Below, one piece after another: positions 51,679-59,826 of a DNA stretch of 64,000 nt. The DNA is from CALAED01 sp036378315 (GTDB lineage Bacteria; Actinomycetota; Actinomycetes; Streptosporangiales; Streptosporangiaceae), in contig DASUWU010000066.1 of NCBI GenBank assembly GCA_036378315.1, positions 1 through 64,000 on the forward strand. The letters run 5' to 3'. Made by a program: the position numbers and the translations under genes. Each line of letters opens with the position of its first letter. Positions within the stretch are counted from its first letter, which is position 1. A model generated the notes under the pieces. That model was not told the DNA's origin. It did not search any database and saw nothing but the letters and a program-made list of their open reading frames with translations.

Positions 51679-51707
51679 GCTTTACGTGTACCAAGGAAAT
51701 GTAAAGC
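51679..51707. promoter_or_regulatory. Inverted repeat in the di-iron gene promoter
   Basis: GCTTTAC (51679-51685) and GTAAAGC (51701-51707) form a perfect dyad with a 15-bp spacer, 40 bp before the GTG. The placement suggests an operator. Confidence 0.45.
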
Positions 51708-51746
51708 GCCGGGCATGTGGGCACGACGCCGAGGAGGTCTACCGCT

Positions 51747-52835
51747 GTGACGACCGACCGCTATGTGAGCCCAGTCGAGGCGGGAACCACGTGGGATGTG
51801 CCCGCCGCGGGCGCCGCCAGGTTCAGCTGGGAGTACGACGAAGGTCGCGACCGGCTGCTGTCCCTTTACCAGAAGGGCAAGGACAAGCAGTGGGACGCGC
51901 AGAAACGCATCGACTGGGACCTCGAGGTCGATCCCACCAATGTGGCCGGACTCCCCGACGAGTTCAACCCGCTCTTCGGCTCGGACATATGGAACAAGAT
52001 GACCGAGCGCGAGCGGGATGAATACGGCAGGCACCAGGGCTCGTGGTTGTTCAGCCAGTTCCTGCACGGCGAGCAGGGTGCGCTGACGGTGTCCGCCCGA
52101 ATTGTCGAGTCTGTCCCCGATCTCGACTCGAAGTTCTACGCGGCCACCCAGGTGATGGACGAGGCGCGGCACGTCGAGCTCTACTCCAGGTTCGTCGAGG
52201 AGAAGATCGGGATGTACTACCCGATCAACCAGGACCTCGCCAGGCTGCTCGCCGACTCCCTCGAGGACAGCCGCTGGGACCTGCCGTACCTCGGCATGCA
52301 GGTCATGATCGAGGGGCTGGCGCTGGCCGCCTTCGGCGTCTACCGCGACATGTCCACGACTCCGCTGGTCAAGCAGCTGCTGGCGTACGTCATGCAGGAC
52401 GAGGCGCGGCACGTCGCCTTCGGCCGGCTGGCGCTCAAGGACTACTACGCCGAGCTCAGCGACAAGGAGCGGGCTGAGCGCGAGGAGTTCGTCGTGGAGG
52501 GCTGCTACCTCATGCGCGACCGCTTCCGCGGCCAGGAGATCTACGAGCAGCTCGGCCTGCCGGTCGACAGGTGCATGGAGTACGTCGACAACTCGCAGCT
52601 TTACCAGCTCTACCAATCGTTGCTTTTCAGTCGCATCGTCCCGTGCGTCCGCGATATCGGGCTGTGGGGCGAGAAAGTGCAAAAGGCGTATGCGGATATG
52701 GGCGTGCTCGACGCGGCCAAGGCCGATCTGAGCGCCTTGATGCGGCAGGATGAGGAAATCGCCGAAGAATACGATCGAGAACTCGCCGGCCGTAAGGCGG
52801 AGGTGGCCGGCGCCATCGACCTCGGCGCCGAATAG
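51747..52835 (+). CDS. Ferritin-like di-iron oxygenase-type protein
   Basis: This 362-residue four-helix-bundle protein has the full six-ligand di-iron set: E109 (HGEQ), E139 and H142 (MDEARH), E189 (IEG), E219 and H222 (QDEARH). It resembles R2-like and AurF-like oxygenases and the bacterial 'ferritin-like' proteins of actinomycetes, so an oxidase or oxygenase activity is likely but the substrate is unknown. The start GTG at 51747 follows GAGGAGGTC; upstream codons are unlikely. It is followed by a strong terminator and preceded by two palindromes, so it has its own promoter. Confidence 0.88.
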   Translation: MTTDRYVSPVEAGTTWDVPAAGAARFSWEYDEGRDRLLSLYQKGKDKQWDAQKRIDWDLEVDPTNVAGLPDEFNPLFGSDIWNKMTERERDEYGRHQGSWLFSQFLHGEQGALTVSARIVESVPDLDSKFYAATQVMDEARHVELYSRFVEEKIGMYYPINQDLARLLADSLEDSRWDLPYLGMQVMIEGLALAAFGVYRDMSTTPLVKQLLAYVMQDEARHVAFGRLALKDYYAELSDKERAEREEFVVEGCYLMRDRFRGQEIYEQLGLPVDRCMEYVDNSQLYQLYQSLLFSRIVPCVRDIGLWGEKVQKAYADMGVLDAAKADLSALMRQDEEIAEEYDRELAGRKAEVAGAIDLGAE

Positions 52836-52850
52836 CAGCACATTCCGATA

Positions 52851-52881
52851 AGCGCCCGGCCGCTCCGGCCGGGCGCTTTTT
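52851..52881 (+). terminator. Rho-independent terminator of the di-iron gene
   Basis: A perfect 11-bp stem (52851-52861 with 52867-52877) has the loop GCTCC and a run of five T at 52877-52881. It starts 15 bp after the stop codon. Confidence 0.92.
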
Positions 52882-53298
52882 GGTGCCCGGAACCGCACCG
52901 CCCGCTGAATGGTCAGCCGGGGTCCGCATCGCTTTTCGGCCTGCCCGGATGTACGGCCACGCACGCCTGAGCAGCGGCGGATGAGCCCGCCTGAGCGCAG
53001 CGTAGAAGAGCGTATCCATGATCATGTTCCCGCATTCATGATCGGTAAATTTCGCTCTCCGCAAACTTGATCTCCATATCTTTTTACCGTCTGTGGTCGC
53101 CCTACTGCATAACGCCAAAACTCGGGTGAGATATCCCACAAGTCGCCGGTGATTGGCGGGCGGCGGGGTCAAGTCGACGTAATGTCTTGGGCTTGTGTGC
53201 GTGGCCCCGACGGGGTTGCTAATGCCGGCGTCGCGCATTGCGGCTCACCTCACTTTCGTGCGGTGTCCGCTGTCCTGTCCCCGATCGAAGGATGGTTT
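52882..53298. other. Long upstream region of the RlpA-like gene, 417 bp
   Basis: The region includes an AT-rich part (53000-53140) likely to hold the promoter and a GC-rich leader. Actinomycete genes for wall hydrolases of this kind often carry a c-di-AMP (ydaO) riboswitch. I looked for its conserved core and did not find a convincing copy. An open frame reading into the gene from 53149 has no family match. Confidence 0.4.
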
Positions 53299-53934
53299 GT
53301 GGGTAGCCCGCGAAAGCACCGCCTGAAGTCCGTTATCCGACTACGTACAACCCTCGCCGCCGGCACAGTGATCACCGCGGCCGCGGCGGCCGGTGTAGTG
53401 CTCACCACCACCGGCGTGTTCTCCTCCACCGGCAGCGATACCCGATCCGTACGGGACGGGGCCGAGTTCGCCTACCAGGCCCCCGGGCCGATGACCACGC
53501 GGACCGTCGACAGCCCGTCGCCGAGCCCGACGCCGACCGCGACACCGTCGAAGACGACGGCGCACACCGCGAAACCCAGGACGCACAAGCCCGCACGGCA
53601 TCGGCCACGGCACTCATCGACGCACTCCTCCGCGTCCGTGGTCGTGGGCAGCGGATCGTGCGAGGCGTCCTTCTACGGCGAAGGCCAGATGACCGCCAGC
53701 GGTGAGGCCTTCGATCCTGGTGCGATGACGGCGGCGCACAAGTCGCTGCCGTTCGGCACGAGGCTCAGGGTCACCAACAAGAACAACGGAGAATCGGCGA
53801 TCGTCCGGATCAACGACCGCGGCCCGTACGTCAGCGGCCGCTGCCTCGACCTGTCCACCGCCGCGATGCGGGCGGTCGGCGGGATCGGCTCCGGCGTGAT
53901 CCCGGTCAGGTACCAGATCCTCGCCAGGTCCTGA
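53299..53934 (+). CDS. RlpA-like double-psi beta-barrel protein, secreted
   Basis: The 211-residue protein starts at GTG 53299, eight bases after GAAGGA. It has a basic start and a hydrophobic signal/anchor (about 15-40), a Ser/Pro/Thr-rich spacer (about 70-115), and the RlpA domain (about 121-210). The domain carries CEASFYGEG, GEAFDPGAMTAAHKSLPFGT, VRINDRGPYVSGRCLDLS and the final strand VIPVRYQIL. The Asp in NDRGPY and the His in TAAHKS are the catalytic pair in the lytic transglycosylase family. It probably acts on peptidoglycan. The two Cys (about 121 and 182) could form a disulfide. Confidence 0.9.
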   Translation: MGSPRKHRLKSVIRLRTTLAAGTVITAAAAAGVVLTTTGVFSSTGSDTRSVRDGAEFAYQAPGPMTTRTVDSPSPSPTPTATPSKTTAHTAKPRTHKPARHRPRHSSTHSSASVVVGSGSCEASFYGEGQMTASGEAFDPGAMTAAHKSLPFGTRLRVTNKNNGESAIVRINDRGPYVSGRCLDLSTAAMRAVGGIGSGVIPVRYQILARS

Positions 53935-53982
53935 TCGGCGGAAACGACACCGCCACACCCGGCACCGGTCCTGGGCCCCTCC

Positions 53983-54744
53983 CTAGACCGCGGCGCCGCG
54001 CGCCGGCGCCGGATCGGACAGCCCGCGCGGCCGGACACCCAAACGATCACGGAACCAGTCGGTGATCGCCGCGTCCACGCTGATCGCCTCGGCGATCTGC
54101 GGCCGCGCCTCCGTGCCGGGATGGGCGGCGAGCGCGTGCCCCATCCGGAACACGGCCAGCTCGACGTCCGATGTCCCCGCCGTCCGCAGCCGGTCGCGCA
54201 ACGCGACCAGCTCGGACGGCGGGACGGTGTCGTCGTTGCCTCCGCCGGCCAGCAGCAGCGCCGCGTTCGCGGCGGCGACGCCGGCGGACACGGCGTCGTC
54301 GGCCGACAACGTCACTTCGCCGGCGGCCAGCGGCGCGATGAGCGCCGCGGCGGTCACCGCGACCTCGCGCCTGGCGAGGACGCGGAGGGCGACGGTGGCG
54401 CCCAGCGAGAACCCGGCCAGGCCGAGCGGTCCGGCGCCCGGCAGCTCGAGGTCCGCGCGCAGCTCGGCGACGAGGGCGGGCGCCCGGCCGGCCACGTACT
54501 CGACGATCGACACGTCGTCGGCCCCCTCGGGCAGACCGGCGTAGACCCGCCACCCCGGTATGCCGGTCATCGGCACGGCGGCGGCCATGGCGACCTCCGT
54601 GCGTGGTGGGCGACGCCCGGGCCAGGCCACGATCAGCGGGGTCACGCCGTCGGCGTCCGCGTCGGCCGCGGTCGGCGGCAGCGCCACGTACGGCATCCCG
54701 GCCGCCGTTCCGGTGCGCGGCCGGGCCAGCTCATCGCCACTCAT
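53983..54744 (-). CDS. Alpha/beta hydrolase (dienelactone hydrolase-like)
   Basis: The 253-residue protein contains the nucleophile elbow GFSLGA, an Asp in GGGNDDTVPPSEL and a His in RMGHALAAH, the complete catalytic triad. The length and the DDTVPP loop fit the dienelactone hydrolase or acyl-esterase group. The N-terminal part (GVTPLIVAWPGRRPPRTEV) lacks the usual lid. ATG at 54744 follows AGAGGA. Substrate unknown. Confidence 0.82.
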   Translation of the reverse strand: MSGDELARPRTGTAAGMPYVALPPTAADADADGVTPLIVAWPGRRPPRTEVAMAAAVPMTGIPGWRVYAGLPEGADDVSIVEYVAGRAPALVAELRADLELPGAGPLGLAGFSLGATVALRVLARREVAVTAAALIAPLAAGEVTLSADDAVSAGVAAANAALLLAGGGNDDTVPPSELVALRDRLRTAGTSDVELAVFRMGHALAAHPGTEARPQIAEAISVDAAITDWFRDRLGVRPRGLSDPAPARGAAV

Positions 54745-54900
54745 CGGTGTCCTCTTGCCGTCCTTTCCTGGGCAGGTCTGGTCGGGGGCGAGGTCCCGCA
54801 GAAGGCCATGCTCGCACCGGTCCCCGCCCTTTACCGGTCAATTGCGGAGACTCTACGACCTTTGTGCGACCTTAACGTGACTTAGCGTGATACGGCCGGG

Positions 54901-55767
54901 TCATGACGCCGTGCGGGCGGCGTGGTAGACAGCGGCCATGTCGTCGTCGCCGTGACCGAGCTGGACGGTCCTGCGCATCTGGTCGCGGACGGCCTCGGCG
55001 AGGAGCGGGGTCAGACCGGCGGCGCGCGCCGCGCGGACCACGAGTTCCATGTCCTTGACCGCGGTCTCGGTCTTGAAGCTGGCCGGGAACTCGCCGCTCA
55101 GGATGGCCCCGCCCTTGGCGTGTGCGTACTGCACGTCAAGCGGCCCGCCGGCGATCGCCTCGAGGAACAGCTTGGGGTCGAGGCCGAGCCCGTCGGCCAG
55201 CGCCATGGTCTCGCCGACCGCGGCGGTGAGCGCGAGCACCCAGCTGTTGACGACCAGCTTGAGGCGCGACGCCTCGGTGCCTTCGCCGACCCAGACGGTG
55301 CGGGTGCCGATCGCGTCGAAGACGGGCTGCACCCGCTCGCGGTGTGCGGTCGGGCCCGAGACCATGACCAGCAGCTTGCCCTCCTCGGCCGGCTGCTTCG
55401 TGCCGAGCACCGGAGCGTCGAAGTACGGGACGTCGCGGTCGGCGGCGAGGTGGGCGAGCCGGTCGGCCGGCTCGGCGCCCACCGTGGAGGTCTGCGCCCA
55501 CACCGTGTCCTCGTCGATGGCCGCGAGCGCGCCGCTCATCACCTGCTCGACGGTTTCGCCGTCGCGCAGCATGGTCAGCACCACGCGCGCGCCGGCCACC
55601 GCCTCGGCCGGCTCGTCGCAGACGCGCGCGCCGTCGGCGGCCAGCGGCTCGGCCTTGGCCCTGGTCCGGTTCCACGCTCGTACGCCGATGCCCTCGCGCA
55701 GCAGGCTGCGTGCCATCCCGGCCCCCATGATCCCGGTGCCGAGCACGGCGACGGTGAGATCGCTCAT
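54901..55767 (-). CDS. NAD(P)-dependent beta-hydroxyacid dehydrogenase
   Basis: The 288-residue protein belongs to the 3-hydroxyisobutyrate dehydrogenase/tartronate semialdehyde reductase family. Its cofactor motif is GTGIMGAGMARSL (9-21), the substrate-binding stretch is DAPVLGTK, and catalytic Lys is in LKLVVNSW. The VLGTKQPAEEGKL segment, where most members have VSGG, points to a divergent subfamily (glyoxylate/succinic semialdehyde reductase-like). A strong site AGGAGGG precedes the ATG. An IclR regulator lies just upstream on the same strand. Confidence 0.9.
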   Translation of the reverse strand: MSDLTVAVLGTGIMGAGMARSLLREGIGVRAWNRTRAKAEPLAADGARVCDEPAEAVAGARVVLTMLRDGETVEQVMSGALAAIDEDTVWAQTSTVGAEPADRLAHLAADRDVPYFDAPVLGTKQPAEEGKLLVMVSGPTAHRERVQPVFDAIGTRTVWVGEGTEASRLKLVVNSWVLALTAAVGETMALADGLGLDPKLFLEAIAGGPLDVQYAHAKGGAILSGEFPASFKTETAVKDMELVVRAARAAGLTPLLAEAVRDQMRRTVQLGHGDDDMAAVYHAARTAS

Positions 55768-55816
55768 GCCGCCCTCCTACCCACAAATTGCCAGAATCTT
55801 TCCCTGTCCTGCCCCG

Positions 55817-56560
55817 TCATGGCGCGGCGAGGTCGCGGGCCAGCCGGTCGGCCGTACGGCGCAGCAGCGGCACGGTGTCGTTCACGACCATCCGGGTGAG
55901 CCTGGCCGACGGACCGGACACCGAGATCGCGCTGAGCGTCGGCGCGCCGATGATCGGCACGGCCACGCAGCGTACCCCGAGCTCCTGCTCCTCGTCGTCC
56001 AGCGCGTAGCCGCGCCTGCGGATCAGCTCCAGGTCGCGCATGAGCGTCTCGAAGTCGATGATCGTGTGCGGCGTCTGCGCCGGCAGGCCCGTACGAGCCA
56101 CGAGCGCGCGGGCCGCATCGACAGGCAACTGCGCGAGCAGCGCCTTGCCGACCCCGGTGCAGTGCGCCTGGACCCGCCGGCCGACCTCGGTGAACATGCG
56201 CATCGTGTGCCTTGACGGGACCTGCGCGACGTACACGATGGCATCGCCTTCGAACAGGGCCATGTTGGCGGTCTCGCCCACCTCGTCCACCAGCCGCGCC
56301 AGCGCGGGCCGCGCCCAGGCGCCGAGCAGCCTGCTCGAGCTCTCGCCGAGCCTGATGAGCCTGGGCCCCAGGGCGTACCGCTTCGACGGGGCCTGCCGCG
56401 CGTAGCCGCGGTTGACCAGGGTGCGCATCAGCCGGTAGGCCGTCGGCATCGGCAGCCCGGACGCCTCGGTCAGCTCGGAGAGCGCCATCTCGCCGCCGGC
56501 GTCGGCCAGATGCTCGAGCAGCTCGAACGCGCGCTCGAGGGAGCGGACGGCGTCGGCCAC
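55817..56560 (-). CDS. IclR-family transcriptional regulator
   Basis: The 247-residue protein has an N-terminal winged helix (about 1-65: RSLERAFELLEHLADAGGEMALSEL, PMPTAYRLMRTLVNRGYA). The IclR effector domain carries NMALFEGDAIVYVAQV, CTGVGKALLAQLP and RGYALDDEEQELGVRCVAVPI. The GTG at 56560 has GAGGAG eight bases upstream, whereas the GTG three codons earlier would abut it, so I prefer 56560. It precedes the dehydrogenase gene by 49 bp and probably controls it. Confidence 0.9.
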   Translation of the reverse strand: MADAVRSLERAFELLEHLADAGGEMALSELTEASGLPMPTAYRLMRTLVNRGYARQAPSKRYALGPRLIRLGESSSRLLGAWARPALARLVDEVGETANMALFEGDAIVYVAQVPSRHTMRMFTEVGRRVQAHCTGVGKALLAQLPVDAARALVARTGLPAQTPHTIIDFETLMRDLELIRRRGYALDDEEQELGVRCVAVPIIGAPTLSAISVSGPSARLTRMVVNDTVPLLRRTADRLARDLAAP

Positions 56561-56742
56561 GGTCGCCACTCCTCTCTGCGCCGATGGCTGCTGACGAAAA
56601 GTCTACGGAGTCTCGGTTTCAGTATGCGAAAACGGGCCGGATCGCGCGGTTATCTCCAACGATCGGGCGGTAATACTCCCTACGCCGGGTCCGCACAGGC
56701 CACCCCCGCCCGGCCCGACCAGAGGTCTACGGGGGGTTGGCC

Positions 56743-58038
56743 GTGCGCATGTGGGAGATCGTTGCCGCCGTCATGTTCGGTTGCGGCGTCCTCCCGGCCG
56801 CCCCGGTGCGGCCGGCCGCGGCGGCCGCGGACGTACGGCTGGTCACGTCGATCGCGATCACCGCGCGGCGGCTGCCGGGCGGCGATGAGCTGGTCGGCTA
56901 CGCCGTGACTGTACGCGCGGTCGGCGGCGTCGCGCACGGTACGTCCGTCGAGGCCTCGATCGGGCCGCCGGCCGTCTGGATCGCCGCATCAGGGGGCTGC
57001 CGCGTGGACGGGCGCGGCGCGCGCGTGCGGTGCGCGCCCGGCGACGTCCCCGACCGGACGCGGCTCTGGTTCACCGCCCGGATACCGGCGCCCGCCGCCA
57101 CGGACGCCGCACCGCCGGCGCCCGCGGCGATCGTCGTCGTGACCGGCGGGTCCAACGTGCCGGTGGGGTCGGTCACCACCCCGCCGGGAACGCCACCGGG
57201 GGGCGGCGTGCCGCCCCGGCTCCCCACGCCCTCACCGGTCCGCACGCCGTCGCCGGACGCGCCATCGTGGAGTACGGCGTCGCCGCCGGCGGCGTGGCCG
57301 TCCGGGGCACCGGTCCCGCCGGCGCCCGAGGGCCCTTCCCCCGATGCCGTTCCGCCGGCCGGCTGGCCGCCGCGCTCGGCGCCGCGGTCCGAGCCGTTTC
57401 CGCCGGCCTCCATACCGGCGTCGCGGCCAGGTCATCGCGCCGGTACCGGCCGGCAGGGCGGGCAGACCGCGCCGTGGTCTCCGGCGGCCCCGGCGCCGGA
57501 GCCGCCCAGCGACCCGGTGGCCTCGGGCGGGCCGCCCGCGGACCCTGGTCCGGGCCCGGCACTGTCCCAGCCACCGCCCGCGGCGCCGCCCTGGGCGCAG
57601 CCGCCCGCGCCCGACCTGCCGCCGGCGGCTCCCGATCCTCGGCCGCCGGACGTGCGGCCACCCGACGTGGGGCCTCGGGACCTGTCGCTCCAGCTGCCCA
57701 GCGTGGGGCCTCCGCCATCGCGGCAGGGACCGGTCCCGCAGGTGAGCGCGGACCCGAACACGGTGGACCCGCCGCAGATGTCGATCGTCCAGGCGGACCC
57801 GGTGGCCGGTTCACGCCGGGCCTGGGTCACCGTGCTCGGCGTGACGATCGTCTTCGAGGCGGCCATCCTGTGGCTCGCGGCCTGCTTCAGCCTGTGGCGG
57901 CGCCGCATGGCGCCGGCCGAGGTCGAGGTCGTCTCCGGGGTGTCGCCGGGACGGCTGCGCTCCGCACGCCGGGCGCTGGCGGCCCGCGCCGCCCGCCTGA
58001 CGCGAGCGCTCGCCGCGCGGCGCCGCCAGAGCTTCTGA
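56743..58038 (+). CDS. Secreted Pro-rich protein with C-terminal membrane anchor
   Basis: The 431-residue protein has a signal peptide (about 1-29: WEIVAAVMFGCGVLPAAPV), a beta-rich extracellular domain (about 30-125) and a Pro/Ala/Ser-rich stretch of about 220 residues. A final transmembrane helix (about 362-384: VTVLGVTIVFEAAILWLAA) precedes a basic cytoplasmic tail. The beta domain (YAVTVRAVGGVAHGTSVEA, then RVDGRGARVRCAPGDV) resembles DUF11-type repeats, with two Cys likely to be bonded. The layout suggests a surface protein reaching through the wall on a Pro spacer. GTG 56743 follows ACGGGGGG. Confidence 0.75.
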   Translation: MRMWEIVAAVMFGCGVLPAAPVRPAAAAADVRLVTSIAITARRLPGGDELVGYAVTVRAVGGVAHGTSVEASIGPPAVWIAASGGCRVDGRGARVRCAPGDVPDRTRLWFTARIPAPAATDAAPPAPAAIVVVTGGSNVPVGSVTTPPGTPPGGGVPPRLPTPSPVRTPSPDAPSWSTASPPAAWPSGAPVPPAPEGPSPDAVPPAGWPPRSAPRSEPFPPASIPASRPGHRAGTGRQGGQTAPWSPAAPAPEPPSDPVASGGPPADPGPGPALSQPPPAAPPWAQPPAPDLPPAAPDPRPPDVRPPDVGPRDLSLQLPSVGPPPSRQGPVPQVSADPNTVDPPQMSIVQADPVAGSRRAWVTVLGVTIVFEAAILWLAACFSLWRRRMAPAEVEVVSGVSPGRLRSARRALAARAARLTRALAARRRQSF

Positions 58039-58063
58039 AACCGCCTCGCCGAACCCGGCGGGA

Positions 58064-59665
58064 CTACTCGATGGCCCGGTGCTCGCCGTGGCCGTTGCCC
58101 TCCGGCGGCTCGCCGAGGTCGGCGACGAACCGGCGGTTGAGCGCCACCCGCAACCGGCCCATCGCGGTCCTGCTCTCCGGCGCCGCGACGCCTTCGGTCT
58201 CCGGCCTGGCCAGCGCGACCGCCGCCGGCAGCCGGTCGTCGGTGATCGGCGCGGCGAGCTCCCTGCTGACCGGACGCTCGAGCTCGATGTACTCGCCGTT
58301 CGGCAGCCGCCGGATGATCCCGGTCTCCAGACCGTGGTGGACGAGGCCGTGGTCCTTGCGCTGCAGCCCGAGGCAGATGCGGTACGCGACGATATAGGCG
58401 ATCACCGGGCCGAGGATGATCGTGACGCGGAAGAACCACGTCGTCCAGTACAGCGGGATGTCGAGCGTCTTGGCGATGAGGTCGTTGCCGCCGGCCGCCC
58501 ACAGCAGGCCGTAGAACGTCACGCCCGCGGAGCCGATGGCGGTGCGCGGCGGCACGTCGCGCGGCCGGTCGAGCAGGTGGTGCACGGCCCGGTCGCCGGT
58601 GACCCAGCGTTCGATGAACGGATAGACCCCAAGCCCGGTGAACAGCACCCCCGGTACGACGAGCGCCGGGATGAGCACGCTCATCGGCAGCGAATGGCCA
58701 AACGCGTCGATCTCCCACGCCGGCATGATGCGCAGCGCGCCTTCGAGGAAGCCCATGTACCAGTCGGGCTGCGAGCCCGCGCTGATCTCCTCGGGGCTGT
58801 AGGGGCCGAACAGCCAGATCGGGTTGATCTGGAAGAACGTCGCCAGCAGCGCGGTCACCCCGAAGACCCACACGAAGAACGCCGTCGTCTTGGCGATGAA
58901 GACGGGGAAGAACGGGTAGCCGCGCACGGTGTTGACGCCGCTGCCCTTACCGGGGAACTGGGTATGCGTCTGCCGCCAGGTGAGCACGACCGCGTGCAGC
59001 GGGATCAGCGCCAGCAGGATGCCGGGAATCAGCAGCACGTGGATGGTGAACAGCCGCGGTATGAGGTCCTCGCCGGGGAAGCCGGCGCCGAAGAAGAAGA
59101 ACGTCACGTAGCTGCCCACCAGCGGCAGCGACAGCATGACGCCTTCGAGGATGCGCAGCCCGGTGCCGGACAGCAGGTCGTCAGGCAGCGAGTACCCGAA
59201 AAGCCCGTTCAGCAGCGCGAGGGTGAAGAGCACGACGCCGATCACCCAGTTGAGCTCGCGCGGCTTGCGGAACGCTCCCGTGAAGAAGTTGCGCAGCAGG
59301 TGGATGACGATCGCGCCGAGGAAGAGGATCGTCGCCCAGTGGTGCAGCTGGCGCATGAGCAGGCCGCCGCGCACGTCGAAGCTCAGGTTCAGCGTCGACG
59401 CGTACGCCTCGCTCATCCGCACCCCGCGCAGCGGGACGTACGAGCCGTGATAGGTGATCTCGGTCATGCTCGGCTTGAAGAAGAGCGTCAGGAAGACGCC
59501 GGTCGCGACGATGATCAAGAACGAGTACATCGCGATCTCGCCGAGCAGGAACGACCAGTGATCGGGGAACGCCTTCTTGAGGGCCTTGCTCAGGAACCGG
59601 GCAGGGCCGAATCGTTCGTCGACCACCGTGCCGACCCCGGAAAGCGCCTTAGGAGGATTGCTCAT
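58064..59665 (-). CDS. QcrB-like cytochrome b, second stand-alone copy
   Basis: This 533-residue cytochrome b is clearly paralogous to the 12030-13703 protein. Shared features are the start FPDHWSFLLGEIAMYSF, heme ligands in RQLHHWA and the H of VIHLLRN, then TIHVLLIPG and PLHAVVL, and PDWY in SQPDWYMGF. The C-terminal domain (WAAGGNDLIAKTLD) is shared too. No qcrA, qcrC or ctaE lies next to it. The main supercomplex genes are normally clustered, so this is probably an extra copy with a special electron donor. The ATG at 59665 is preceded by GAGGTAGG. Confidence 0.92.
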   Translation of the reverse strand: MSNPPKALSGVGTVVDERFGPARFLSKALKKAFPDHWSFLLGEIAMYSFLIIVATGVFLTLFFKPSMTEITYHGSYVPLRGVRMSEAYASTLNLSFDVRGGLLMRQLHHWATILFLGAIVIHLLRNFFTGAFRKPRELNWVIGVVLFTLALLNGLFGYSLPDDLLSGTGLRILEGVMLSLPLVGSYVTFFFFGAGFPGEDLIPRLFTIHVLLIPGILLALIPLHAVVLTWRQTHTQFPGKGSGVNTVRGYPFFPVFIAKTTAFFVWVFGVTALLATFFQINPIWLFGPYSPEEISAGSQPDWYMGFLEGALRIMPAWEIDAFGHSLPMSVLIPALVVPGVLFTGLGVYPFIERWVTGDRAVHHLLDRPRDVPPRTAIGSAGVTFYGLLWAAGGNDLIAKTLDIPLYWTTWFFRVTIILGPVIAYIVAYRICLGLQRKDHGLVHHGLETGIIRRLPNGEYIELERPVSRELAAPITDDRLPAAVALARPETEGVAAPESRTAMGRLRVALNRRFVADLGEPPEGNGHGEHRAIE

Positions 59666-59826
59666 CGCCTACCTCGTCGCGAGTCAGGTACCACTACTCT
59701 CCCACCTCGCCTTCGAGACCTTCAAAGGGGGTGGGGGTGACGCCATCTCGCGTCCGCGGGTGACCGTACCAGCAGGGCTCCGGCGACCCGAGGGCGGCCC
59801 GGGGCGAGGCCGGGACGGGCGGCGCG

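Noticed and set aside
52882..53298. c-di-AMP (ydaO) riboswitch before the RlpA-like gene
   Set aside because: Context suggested it, but I could not find the conserved core motifs in order; only partial look-alikes (GCTCACCTC) are present.
53149..53298. N-terminal extension of the RlpA-like protein from 53149
   Set aside because: It lacks a ribosome site and family similarity, and the signal segment follows naturally from the GTG at 53299 with GAAGGA upstream.
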